This document shows positions 9,528-16,502 of a DNA stretch of 64,000 bases, one piece after another (position 1 is the stretch's first letter; every line of letters begins with the position of its first letter). Both the position numbers and the translations under genes were made by a program. Source of the DNA: Bacteroidota bacterium (GTDB lineage Bacteria > Bacteroidota > Bacteroidia > NS11-12g > UBA955); assembly GCA_024103355.1 (NCBI GenBank), contig JAGFIU010000011.1:1-64000 (forward strand), in the 5' to 3' direction. The notes beneath the pieces were generated by a model, which had not been told where the DNA came from, did no database searches, and saw nothing but the letters and a program-made list of their open reading frames with translations.

Positions 9528-10361
9528 TTAAATTGATTCTAACTGTCTGTTAAAAATTTCTTTTTTTACTGTATATTTCTTTCTGCCAAACCACAAAAGC
9601 CAATAAATAATCAGCAAACCGACAACACCACCGCCTCCTCCGTATAAAAGTGGGTTAAATGATGAAACTTTTTGATTTTCTTTATCTTTATCAACTTTAT
9701 TAAGAAATGCTATGATGTATCCTATTTCCTCATCCGTAATCGGGTGGTACTTATAAGATTCAGTCATTGCCGGAAAAGGAGGTGCACCTAATATCCCTCT
9801 TAATCCTGCATCTCCACCCATTCTACTGAACACATCTGTTAGATCCTTTGCCAAAAGCCCACCTTCTAATACCCCTTTATAATTTATATTATGGCAAGAA
9901 ATACAGGCAGGACCATGATTCGATAATCTTTGAATACCCTCAAAAATAAATTTGCCCTTTTGAATATCAGACTCAGTTGCGTTGTCTGAAGTATTTGAAA
10001 CTGCTGAAGTGACACTTGCACTACTCGGGTTATCACCCTTACTTGCTATATATGCAAATATTGATTTAATATCATTGTCTGACAGCAATTGGTCAGGCAT
10101 TATCAGTCCACCAAACTCATCCGAAATCCTTTTAGCTTCTGCATCACCACTTTTTATTAAAGTCTGAGAAGATTTTGTCCATTTGAGTAACCATTCTTCT
10201 GTACGTTTTGAAGTAATTCCCTTCAAATCAGAACCTACCAACCTTCCTCCTCCTATAGTATGGCATGAAGAACAGTTCTTTTTGAAAATTTCATCTGAAT
10301 TTTCTCCGTATAAATGAGTTACACTAAAAATCAAAACTCCGGAAAAAATTAATAACTTCAT
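9528..10361 (-). CDS. Membrane-anchored diheme cytochrome c, first gene of the nar operon
   Basis: The 277-residue exported protein has a signal peptide (about 1-19), two c-type domains with CxxCH at 30-34 (CSSCH) and 153-157 (CISCH), likely methionine axial ligands near M89 and M199, and a C-terminal membrane anchor (about 241-258) followed by a basic tail. I chose the ATG at 10361 because it gives a normal signal peptide; an in-frame ATG at 10430 would add 23 residues before it. As the promoter-proximal gene ahead of narG it could link the quinol or cytochrome pool to Nar or to the neighbouring NO reductase candidate. Electron partner is inferred, not shown. Confidence 0.88.
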   Translation of the reverse strand: MKLLIFSGVLIFSVTHLYGENSDEIFKKNCSSCHTIGGGRLVGSDLKGITSKRTEEWLLKWTKSSQTLIKSGDAEAKRISDEFGGLIMPDQLLSDNDIKSIFAYIASKGDNPSSASVTSAVSNTSDNATESDIQKGKFIFEGIQRLSNHGPACISCHNINYKGVLEGGLLAKDLTDVFSRMGGDAGLRGILGAPPFPAMTESYKYHPITDEEIGYIIAFLNKVDKDKENQKVSSFNPLLYGGGGGVVGLLIIYWLLWFGRKKYTVKKEIFNRQLESI

Positions 10362-10531
10362 TTTAGTTTGTATGGATTGCATGTAAAATCGTGATTTTAA
10401 AGTTTTAAGAAGTTGAAAATCAGTTTTCATAGGCTTTTATTTTGTAAATTACTCAATAATATCAATGGATTTAGCTTATTATGCTACTCATTCACGAATC
10501 AAACTAACCGGACTCTAAAACCATAGAATAT

Positions 10532-10586
10532 GATATTCATCAATCAAGATTATGATTTTTATCAGTTAAAAACATGACAAAAATCA
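10532..10586. promoter_or_regulatory. Three FNR/CRP-type dyads upstream of the nar operon
   Basis: TGATATTCATCA at 10532-10543 and TGACAAAAATCA at 10575-10586 fit the FNR-like TGAY-N4-ATCA pattern. The second sits in a larger dyad with CATGA/TCATG arms at 10573-10588. Midway lies TGATTTTATCA at 10554-10564, the same half-sites with a 3-bp spacer. Centres are about 21.5 bp apart, so all face nearly the same side of the helix. They lie 170-225 bp upstream of the chosen cytochrome c start (100-160 bp from the alternative start). Activation by an FNR/DNR-type regulator under anoxia or NO is the likely reading; the regulator gene is not in this window. Confidence 0.6.
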
Positions 10587-10723
10587 TGGTTTATCATTCT
10601 AATAAAGAAAGCAGGAGATATGAACCAATTATAAAAAAAGGAGAAAGAAGTCTAATACTTCATTAAATTTCAATAGTATATAAGGCTATTTTTAATAATT
10701 CCAAACTACCCAAAACAAGCAGC

Positions 10724-11482
10724 TTAGTAATTTTCTGAAATTTTTTTCTTTTTTTGCCGAGAGATTATAACAAGCAAAATAACAGTTCCGATTGCGGGAA
10801 CTAAGAGTAAAAACAATCCAAATTTTGGTTTTTTCTTTCCTGTAATAGGATCATAGGTAAAGCATGATAGAATAGAGTTGTTATGTGGTAAGGGATATGA
10901 GATAACAAATTCATTACTAATTTCTTTTATCATAGATTCTACTGCCCTTATATTTCTGATTCCAATGAGTTTTTTAACAATATAGCCATTCCCATTGATT
11001 CCTACCAACAAAGCATCGTGTTCAAACTGTCTTCTGCTACTATCCCATTCAGGGTGAAATCCGACAGATTCAATCAGTTCAGGTATTTGACCGGTAGTAG
11101 CAAACACCCAATTTTCATTTTGATTAAGATTAAAGAGTTTTGCATAGTTGTCCAAGTCTGCTTTAGTGTCGGCAGTGTCAAAACTAACAACAAGGATTTT
11201 GAATTTTTCTTTAGGGTTAAGTTCTGAAATCTTTTCTTTAAAATTGCTTATCAAAGGCGAACAAACCCCTATACATCGCGTAAAAACCAAAGCAAGGACA
11301 AACGGCTCTCTGACATACATTTGTGACAGACTAAGCATTTCTCCTCGCGTTGTCAGTATCTTAACATTTTCAACTTTTGTGTAAAGCCTGTCTTCTTCAG
11401 AAAGATTATATTCTTGTGACTGAGAATATAGGTTTAAGCCACAGAAGAATCCGAATGTGAAGACGAGTAAACTCTTATGCAT
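10724..11482 (-). CDS. Sco1/SenC-family copper chaperone
   Basis: This 252-residue protein has a signal peptide (about 1-20), a thioredoxin-like Sco domain and a C-terminal membrane segment (FGLFLLLVPAIGTVILLVI) with a basic tail. Copper ligands are C70 and C74 (FTRCIGVCSP) and H155 (FEHDALL). Sco proteins deliver copper to the CuA centre of subunit II of heme-copper oxidases. That fits the adjacent CuA subunit and heme-copper subunit I genes, which are upstream in the same minus-strand operon. I start it at the ATG at 11482, which gives a signal peptide and a 49-bp overlap with the oxidase gene; the ATG at 11542 adds 20 unlikely residues. Confidence 0.88.
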   Translation of the reverse strand: MHKSLLVFTFGFFCGLNLYSQSQEYNLSEEDRLYTKVENVKILTTRGEMLSLSQMYVREPFVLALVFTRCIGVCSPLISNFKEKISELNPKEKFKILVVSFDTADTKADLDNYAKLFNLNQNENWVFATTGQIPELIESVGFHPEWDSSRRQFEHDALLVGINGNGYIVKKLIGIRNIRAVESMIKEISNEFVISYPLPHNNSILSCFTYDPITGKKKPKFGLFLLLVPAIGTVILLVIISRQKKKKISENY

Positions 11483-12894
11483 TTTTTGAAAATATCCACA
11501 AAGATAAGTGACATCCCTAACAAGTATATAATTGCAAACCATGCGGCAGCTGAAGCAAACAAAGCAGCTCTGGTAAACTCAGCGGGATAAACAGAATATC
11601 TTCTGGGAACAGACTCTGCACCACCACAATAAAACATCAACACAAATCCAAATCCTCCAATAATTAGTAATGCTAATTTCAGTTTTCTCATAGGGTCAGT
11701 TTGACTACCTGAAAATTCATTGGCAACCCATGTAAAGAAACCGAGAATCAACAAAACATTACCCAATGCATTATATGTATGGAAGTGAGCAGGTACCCAT
11801 AGTGTATTGTGAAGGAAAATATTATTTGAAATAGTAGAATCAATCAATGCACCAACACCACCAATTATCCAACCTGTAATACCGATAAAAAACAACAGAT
11901 TAGTAATTGTCCACTTAATTCTATGACCATAGAGCAAAACAATAATACTGATTATCGTTACAACAGCAGAAGGAATACTTGCAAAATAAGAAGCAAACTG
12001 ACCAAACATTTGCAATCCCAAAGGTTGAACAAAATCCATATATAAATGATGGAAATATGCTGTTAATACAAATAATAAAGTGAAATTCCAACCCAATGCA
12101 ACATACCAAGTGGTTTTGAACTTAGGGCGGCCACTTATTTCAGGCATTAATTCGTACACGATTCCCAAACCAAGATACAAAGACTCATTTGCTATGGTAT
12201 GACCAAAGAAATAGATAAGATTCTTCATTAATAAGGGGTCATTAACAAACTTTCCGTCAGAATAAATTTCAGCAAAAGATAATACCAAAATTACCACAGC
12301 TGTGAGTAAACACAATACAATTCCAACAAGAGAAATAGCGGAAATCAAAACCAAAGGAGGTGTTTGAACTTCCGGATCTTTCTTTGTTAAGTGTTGCCAT
12401 GCAAATGTTTGGCTGAAAGAATATTTTTTAAAAATAGCTACAAGTAATCCAACTGACCAAACAAGCCAACCAACGCCCAATACAGTCAAGCTCCAAAAAA
12501 ACATTGGAGTAGCCCAAGACTCCCAAGCAAAACTATTTTTGAAAGGTAATGGATACAAAAATGTCCATCCGGCATGAAAATGACCAATAAAGGTTGTAAC
12601 ATAAAACATGGCTACACCTATTACCGTCATAATAAAGGCAAATTTGCTCAGGCCTGCACCAACATTGATATAACGACTCAATAAATAATGAACACCAACC
12701 ATTCCTGCAACTGCCCATATAGCAATCATAGTCATCCCATGTGTTGTCATGATTCCATAAAATTTACCATCGTCTATGCTAATCACTTTTCCTTGGTTAA
12801 AACGCATGGTAATACCAAGAATGATTGCAGTAAAAAACAATAGCAGGATTGTTATAATCCAAGTTGAAGTAATTCTTTTTAATGATATATTCAT
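11434..12894 (-). CDS. Heme-copper oxidase-family subunit I, candidate NO reductase
   Basis: The 486-residue protein has 12 or more membrane helices. All six canonical metal-binding histidines are visible: H52 (TTHGMTM) and H372 for the low-spin heme, H370 for the high-spin heme (VPAHFHTYN), and H232, H282 and H283 for CuB. In oxygen reductases the residue four after the first CuB histidine is the cross-linked Tyr (HPEVY). Here the sequence is H232-T-I-A-N236-E237. Loss of that Tyr, with a nearby carboxylate, is a known feature of NO reductases derived from this superfamily. The CuA subunit II lies 17 bp upstream, and Rrf2 and hemerythrin genes are close by. NO reduction is therefore the preferred reading; an unusual oxygen reductase is not excluded. 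Confidence 0.8.
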   Translation of the reverse strand: MNISLKRITSTWIITILLLFFTAIILGITMRFNQGKVISIDDGKFYGIMTTHGMTMIAIWAVAGMVGVHYLLSRYINVGAGLSKFAFIMTVIGVAMFYVTTFIGHFHAGWTFLYPLPFKNSFAWESWATPMFFWSLTVLGVGWLVWSVGLLVAIFKKYSFSQTFAWQHLTKKDPEVQTPPLVLISAISLVGIVLCLLTAVVILVLSFAEIYSDGKFVNDPLLMKNLIYFFGHTIANESLYLGLGIVYELMPEISGRPKFKTTWYVALGWNFTLLFVLTAYFHHLYMDFVQPLGLQMFGQFASYFASIPSAVVTIISIIVLLYGHRIKWTITNLLFFIGITGWIIGGVGALIDSTISNNIFLHNTLWVPAHFHTYNALGNVLLILGFFTWVANEFSGSQTDPMRKLKLALLIIGGFGFVLMFYCGGAESVPRRYSVYPAEFTRAALFASAAAWFAIIYLLGMSLIFVDIFKKCIRVYSSSHSDSSVA

Positions 12895-12911
12895 AACTCT
12901 TTGATTTTTTA

Positions 12912-13463
12912 TTATTTAACAATAAAATCGCTTCTCATAGAACCTGTTTGTGTTGCGTGACCTATACCACAAAATTCAGTACACAGAATATTATATTTTC
13001 CCGGCTCATCAAATACCCAACGTAGTTTGTTTACATATCCCGGCATTGCCTGAGTTTGTGTAACCAACACATTATTGGGGTTATATACGGCAAAACCATG
13101 TGTTACATCATTGCTGGTTACTCTAAATTCAACCATTTTCCCGGCTGGAATTTCAAATGTTGGATTCTCTGTTTCATCTGTCATGATAAATGCATACTGC
13201 ATAGCTTGAACATTAATTACCATTGTAGGAGTTTGTTCTGTGTACATAAAATAAGGTGATTTTGGAATTGTAACAGACATAATGATAATAAGTACCCCAC
13301 CCCATAACAATAAAAAATACAATCTCTTTTTTAATGGATTCTTAATCCCCGCACCATCTTCAGATGATGCCTTTATAGTGCTCTTATATATCAAAAATGA
13401 AATTAATGATATCGCAATAGCACATACTAGAAATAAAACTAAAACAAATTCTTGCCCTTTCAT
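12912..13463 (-). CDS. CuA-type subunit II of the candidate NO reductase
   Basis: This 183-residue protein has two N-terminal membrane helices (about 7-26 and 48-65) and a periplasmic cupredoxin domain. Visible CuA ligands are H122 (DVTHGFAVY) and C161, E163, C165 and H169 (CTEFCGIGHA). The usual Met three residues after that His is absent: the sequence reads H-A-T-Q-T-G-S-M, so the next Met is M176, seven residues on. Either the loop is longer or the Met ligand is lost. As first gene of the operon with subunit I and Sco it receives electrons, probably from a cytochrome c. It is preceded by a TAnnTTTG box and a long palindrome. Confidence 0.86.
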   Translation of the reverse strand: MKGQEFVLVLFLVCAIAISLISFLIYKSTIKASSEDGAGIKNPLKKRLYFLLLWGGVLIIIMSVTIPKSPYFMYTEQTPTMVINVQAMQYAFIMTDETENPTFEIPAGKMVEFRVTSNDVTHGFAVYNPNNVLVTQTQAMPGYVNKLRWVFDEPGKYNILCTEFCGIGHATQTGSMRSDFIVK

Positions 13464-13521
13464 ATCTTGATTAATTTAATGTTGATTTTAATAATTTTTT
13501 TCTTACTTTCTTGATTGGCAG

Positions 13522-13529
13522 CAAACGTA
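13522..13529 (-). promoter_or_regulatory. Bacteroidota -7 box (TACGTTTG) for the NO reductase operon
   Basis: On the minus strand the sequence TACGTTTG matches the Bacteroidota TAnnTTTG consensus exactly. It predicts a transcript start about 55 nt upstream of the subunit II ATG. No good TTG element is seen at the -33 spacing, because that space is filled by the 34-bp palindrome at 13528-13561. Confidence 0.55.
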
Positions 13530-13561
13530 ATAATAAAGGACAAGTTTGTCCTTTATTATTA
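13528..13561. promoter_or_regulatory. Perfect 34-bp palindrome, likely repressor operator
   Basis: Two perfect 16-bp arms (TAATAATAAAGGACAA and its complement) flank a 2-bp centre. The palindrome covers the -33/spacer region and touches the -7 box of the NO reductase operon. It lies 70 bp downstream of the Rrf2 gene, whose product is a likely candidate to bind it. The inner 26 bp (13532-13557) have the form AATAAAGG-N10-CCTTTATT, similar to a dyad at 18551-18576. As RNA it would also fold into a hairpin followed by U-rich sequence, so a terminator for the Rrf2 operon is an alternative or additional role. Confidence 0.6.
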
Positions 13562-13630
13562 TAAATCTATTATGCACAACTTGTTAACAAGCAAAAAAGA
13601 AAGTAAATAAATAGAATCTGCGTATCTTAA

Positions 13631-14065
13631 TCAGCCAATCAAGAAAGCATTACCAACATTCAGATCTGAATATAGGTCTCCAATAGTCATTTTGGCGCAA
13701 AACTTTCTAAAGGATTCTCTAACCGGCTTAAAATCCTTGTGTATAGGACAAGGATGCTTGTCACTACATTTACTTAATCCCAATCCGCACATTTCAAAAT
13801 AACTATCTCCTTCGATTGCTTTTACAATAAGCAATAATGGCAAGTTATGTTGAGTTTTTGAAATAAAGAAGCCACCCTTCGGACCTTTGTGACTACTTAT
13901 AAGTGATAATTTGGAAAGTTTTTGCAGAACCTTTCCAATGGTATGTTCACTTTCGTTAATATGTATTGCAATCTCTTTTAATCCAACCTTTTTATTCTCT
14001 GGATATTTTGAAGCAATATATGTTATTGCTTTGATTGCAGTTTGACATGTAATACTTAGCATCAT
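13631..14065 (-). CDS. Rrf2-family regulator, NsrR-like
   Basis: This 144-residue protein has an N-terminal winged helix (TIGKVLQKLSKLSLISSHKG then GGFFISK) and three clustered cysteines at C93, C100 and C106 (MCGLGLSKCSDKHPC). That spacing is close to the Fe-S ligands of NsrR, the NO-sensing repressor, although IscR-type or other Rrf2 sensors share the fold. It is the last gene of an operon of NO-associated domains and lies next to the palindrome upstream of the NO reductase genes. NO-responsive repression of both operons, including its own, is a reasonable inference. Confidence 0.85.
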   Translation of the reverse strand: MMLSITCQTAIKAITYIASKYPENKKVGLKEIAIHINESEHTIGKVLQKLSKLSLISSHKGPKGGFFISKTQHNLPLLLIVKAIEGDSYFEMCGLGLSKCSDKHPCPIHKDFKPVRESFRKFCAKMTIGDLYSDLNVGNAFLIG

Positions 14066-14067
14066 AA

Positions 14068-14391
14068 TTACATCCCCAAATATTGTTTTCCCTGTTCTGA
14101 GACAGAATCATAACTCCATGGTGGGTCAAACGTAAGTTTAACTTCAATTTTATATCCCGGGAATGAAGATTCCAATGAAGAAGTAGTATCTCCCACAATC
14201 GCATCACCCATAGGGCAAAACTCTGTTGTCAAAGTCATCGTGCAAAGTACTTTCTTGTTTTCCTCATCAAAATAAAGGTCATAGACAAGACCTAGATCCA
14301 CTATGTTTAACCCAATTTCAGGGTCAATTACATATTGAAGTCCTGCTAAAGCAATTGTACTTTTAATTTCATTATTGTTTGTTACATTCAT
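14068..14391 (-). CDS. DUF59/MIP18-family (SufT/PaaD-like) metal-sulfur cluster protein
   Basis: This is a 107-residue soluble protein of the MIP18/DUF59 family, whose members help mature Fe-S proteins. Visible family features are IDPEIGLNIVDLGLVYDL near the N-terminus and the conserved Cys in LTTEFCPMGDAI. It lies 2 bp before the Rrf2 gene and overlaps the upstream membrane-protein gene by 4 bp, so it is translationally coupled. Its presence suggests that the module maintains or repairs Fe-S clusters, for example in Rrf2 or in NO-damaged enzymes. Confidence 0.88.
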   Translation of the reverse strand: MNVTNNNEIKSTIALAGLQYVIDPEIGLNIVDLGLVYDLYFDEENKKVLCTMTLTTEFCPMGDAIVGDTTSSLESSFPGYKIEVKLTFDPPWSYDSVSEQGKQYLGM

Positions 14392-15683
14392 AATTCGATT
14401 GGTTTGTGATTCATTACTTTAAAAACATTGATATTATATAAAACAGCCGTAGCCAAAAGCAAAACAGCTCCTATTTTCAGCAAAATTGTGAAACCAATAA
14501 TGATTCCTACTGCAAAAATGAACAATCCTATGAGATAAAAAACTCCCATATAGTTAAATATTGTGTCGTTAAACAAGTCTTTCGGATTAGGGGTTTTCCC
14601 TAATGCAGAACGTTTGCGATAGGCTTTGTTCCATGCTATAAAAGGCAAAGTTTTGAATGTCATTCCTAAAATGATAGCAGTCATCCATCCAAAGAAAATC
14701 ATAAATCCATAAGTCAGAACCAAGTTTAGTGGAAGTTGAGAATATTGGTATATGCTTATCAAAATCAAAACCAGTAAGACAATAGGGATTACAAACATTA
14801 TAGCAGCCAAAATACCAAACTGCGTTTGATAATCAACCCTTCTCCTCAACCTGCCTTTGTATGCTTTGATACAAAAATATATAAAAAGCAAACAGCCCGT
14901 CAATACAAACAGAAGAGGAATAAATAACAGAATCGTATTATCATAAAAAAAGAAAAAGAATAACGTATAAATAAGCAACCCAAAATTCACCAAGATACAA
15001 ACCAATCTCAAAAGCTTTTTGTTTGTGTATTTAGAAATCATAAACATCGGAATAAGTCTTGAACCCACTCCCATCACCAGTAGAAGAAACCAGCCAACAA
15101 TTCCAAAATGAGCATGCAAAGGCAAATAATGAGTAGCATCTTTTGGCAAAAAACTATAACTGAAATCGAATACAAGTATAACTCCCAATCCAACTGTCAC
15201 AAGCAACCATATAATAGATGAAAAAATAAATATGGTATGAATATTTCGCTTTTTTGCTTGCAAAATACTTTTGAGAACATTAACAAAATATGCCAAAAGA
15301 CCTCCAAATACAAGGACTCCTCCAACTTCGGAAGTTAGTCCAAATTCATGCATATAAAAACTGTAAACCAGTATGGGAATCCCCACTCCTGCAAGAACAA
15401 AAGAAGTATTAGCCAACTTATTGCTATATAACTCTCCTTCAATTAGCACCGGCACTAACTGATGGCTAGCTCCCAAAATAATCATGGTGCCCCAGCCCAA
15501 AGCCATGGAATGTGTAATAGCTAAAATATTAAAGTCGAAATAATGTCCCGTAAAATTTGATTCTGAAAAAAGCAATAAAAGGGTGGCTATAATGAACCAA
15601 ACAGCCGCATAAGCATAAAAAGGCAAAACTACTTTATAGGAAGTAGTCTTGACAAGGTTGGTATCAAACGGAGAGCCAAACAT
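14388..15683 (-). CDS. Polytopic membrane protein with threefold repeat, NnrS/heme-copper-like
   Basis: This 431-residue protein has about 12 membrane helices. Three copies of a motif, xHxxxxGWxxxxxxGxxxxLxP, occur with GW at 63-64, 197-198 and 332-333. The copies are ITHSMALGWGTMIILG, LHAHFGIVGWFLLLVMG and LTYGFMIFFGWMTAIILG, each followed by LVP, LIP or TLP. The 134/135-residue spacing recalls the pseudo-threefold layout of heme-copper subunit I. His occurs in the first two copies (H58, H192) but not in the third, so a full heme-CuB site is not expected. NnrS-type proteins in NO clusters are a comparable family. It is cotranscribed with DUF59 and DUF2249 genes; function unknown. Confidence 0.78.
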   Translation of the reverse strand: MFGSPFDTNLVKTTSYKVVLPFYAYAAVWFIIATLLLLFSESNFTGHYFDFNILAITHSMALGWGTMIILGASHQLVPVLIEGELYSNKLANTSFVLAGVGIPILVYSFYMHEFGLTSEVGGVLVFGGLLAYFVNVLKSILQAKKRNIHTIFIFSSIIWLLVTVGLGVILVFDFSYSFLPKDATHYLPLHAHFGIVGWFLLLVMGVGSRLIPMFMISKYTNKKLLRLVCILVNFGLLIYTLFFFFFYDNTILLFIPLLFVLTGCLLFIYFCIKAYKGRLRRRVDYQTQFGILAAIMFVIPIVLLVLILISIYQYSQLPLNLVLTYGFMIFFGWMTAIILGMTFKTLPFIAWNKAYRKRSALGKTPNPKDLFNDTIFNYMGVFYLIGLFIFAVGIIIGFTILLKIGAVLLLATAVLYNINVFKVMNHKPIEL

Positions 15684-15685
15684 TG

Positions 15686-16492
15686 TTATCTTTTAAATAT
15701 TAAAATCCTGACATCTCCATCCGCAATTTCATTGATTCTATAGTCAAGATTTCTATCTTGCAACTCAGGTAATAAAAAGACGGGAATTCGCTTGTGATAA
15801 ACATAGACAGCTCTACCATCTTTTAAGTTGTCGCATGCTTCCAGAACCATCATCATAGGAAGTGGCGGTTCTAACTTTTCAACTCTGACTTCATCAATCT
15901 TACCTTCATATTTAGCCATCATCTGCTCCCAACCGGCAGTGTCATTTTTTATTTCCGCTTTGATTTCCTTTACTCCGTTTGTGTTGTACAAATATGTATG
16001 AACTAAATTGTCATTGATAATTTCCGTATAAGCTACAAATCCTCTTTTTTCTAAAATCATGATGACGGGTGTGGGTTCAAAAGTATTGATGATTTTCAAT
16101 GCCTGTTGTGAACTTAATTTATTGACATTCATCATAATAGTGTTGAGCGGGTCTCCACCTGAATCCAAAATTGGTCTAACATCTAATTCAACCGTATTTT
16201 CCGTTTTTAAATTCTTAATAAAATCGGGTGTTACCATAGAAGCAGCTTCTGTCTCTTCGACATAAGCAGTGTCAATCTCAAAACCCAAAGGTTTTAATTT
16301 ATCAAAGAAATCTTCGACCTTAACCCCTCCTATTTTGCTTGCCATGCTGATGGAAGTTCGTGCCGCCATAAGCTTGCGCAACAACGGATTCCTGAGCTTA
16401 TTGAATTTTGGCGATATACTAACTATAGCCTCAAGAGCATCCGGATGTTCTTTGAGGATTTTTGAAATCTTCGTTCCTGAATTTATTACCAT
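15686..16492 (-). CDS. DUF1858-DUF2249-DUF2249 protein
   Basis: This 268-residue soluble protein appears to have three domains. Residues about 1-75 look like DUF1858 (ISKILKEHPDALEAIVSISP). Residues about 100-165 are a DUF2249 domain (VELDVRPILDSGGDPLNTIM). Residues about 185-268 are a second, more divergent DUF2249-like domain (KLEPPLPMMMVLEACDNLKDG to VRILIFKR). DUF2249 proteins recur in bacterial clusters for NO and nitrite metabolism, but their biochemistry is not settled. It lies 2 bp from the downstream membrane-protein gene and 10 bp from the upstream RIC fusion. Confidence 0.82.
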   Translation of the reverse strand: MVINSGTKISKILKEHPDALEAIVSISPKFNKLRNPLLRKLMAARTSISMASKIGGVKVEDFFDKLKPLGFEIDTAYVEETEAASMVTPDFIKNLKTENTVELDVRPILDSGGDPLNTIMMNVNKLSSQQALKIINTFEPTPVIMILEKRGFVAYTEIINDNLVHTYLYNTNGVKEIKAEIKNDTAGWEQMMAKYEGKIDEVRVEKLEPPLPMMMVLEACDNLKDGRAVYVYHKRIPVFLLPELQDRNLDYRINEIADGDVRILIFKR

Positions 16493-16502
16493 ATTTCTTT
16501 CA

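Noticed and set aside
10362-10430. Upstream ATG extending the diheme cytochrome c
   Set aside because: It adds 23 residues before an otherwise normal signal peptide; I kept it only as an alternative.
10554-10564. Middle TGAT-N3-ATCA as a full FNR site
   Set aside because: Spacer is one base shorter than the FNR consensus, so it is reported only as a variant of the flanking sites.
11483-11542. Longer Sco reading frame starting inside the oxidase gene
   Set aside because: The extra 20 residues lie within the subunit I coding region and precede a clean signal peptide, so the ATG at 11482 is preferred.
13528-13561. Palindrome read only as an intrinsic terminator of the Rrf2 gene
   Set aside because: It fits a terminator partly (hairpin plus U-rich end), but overlap with a TAnnTTTG promoter and similarity to the dyad at 18551 favour an operator; both roles may coexist.
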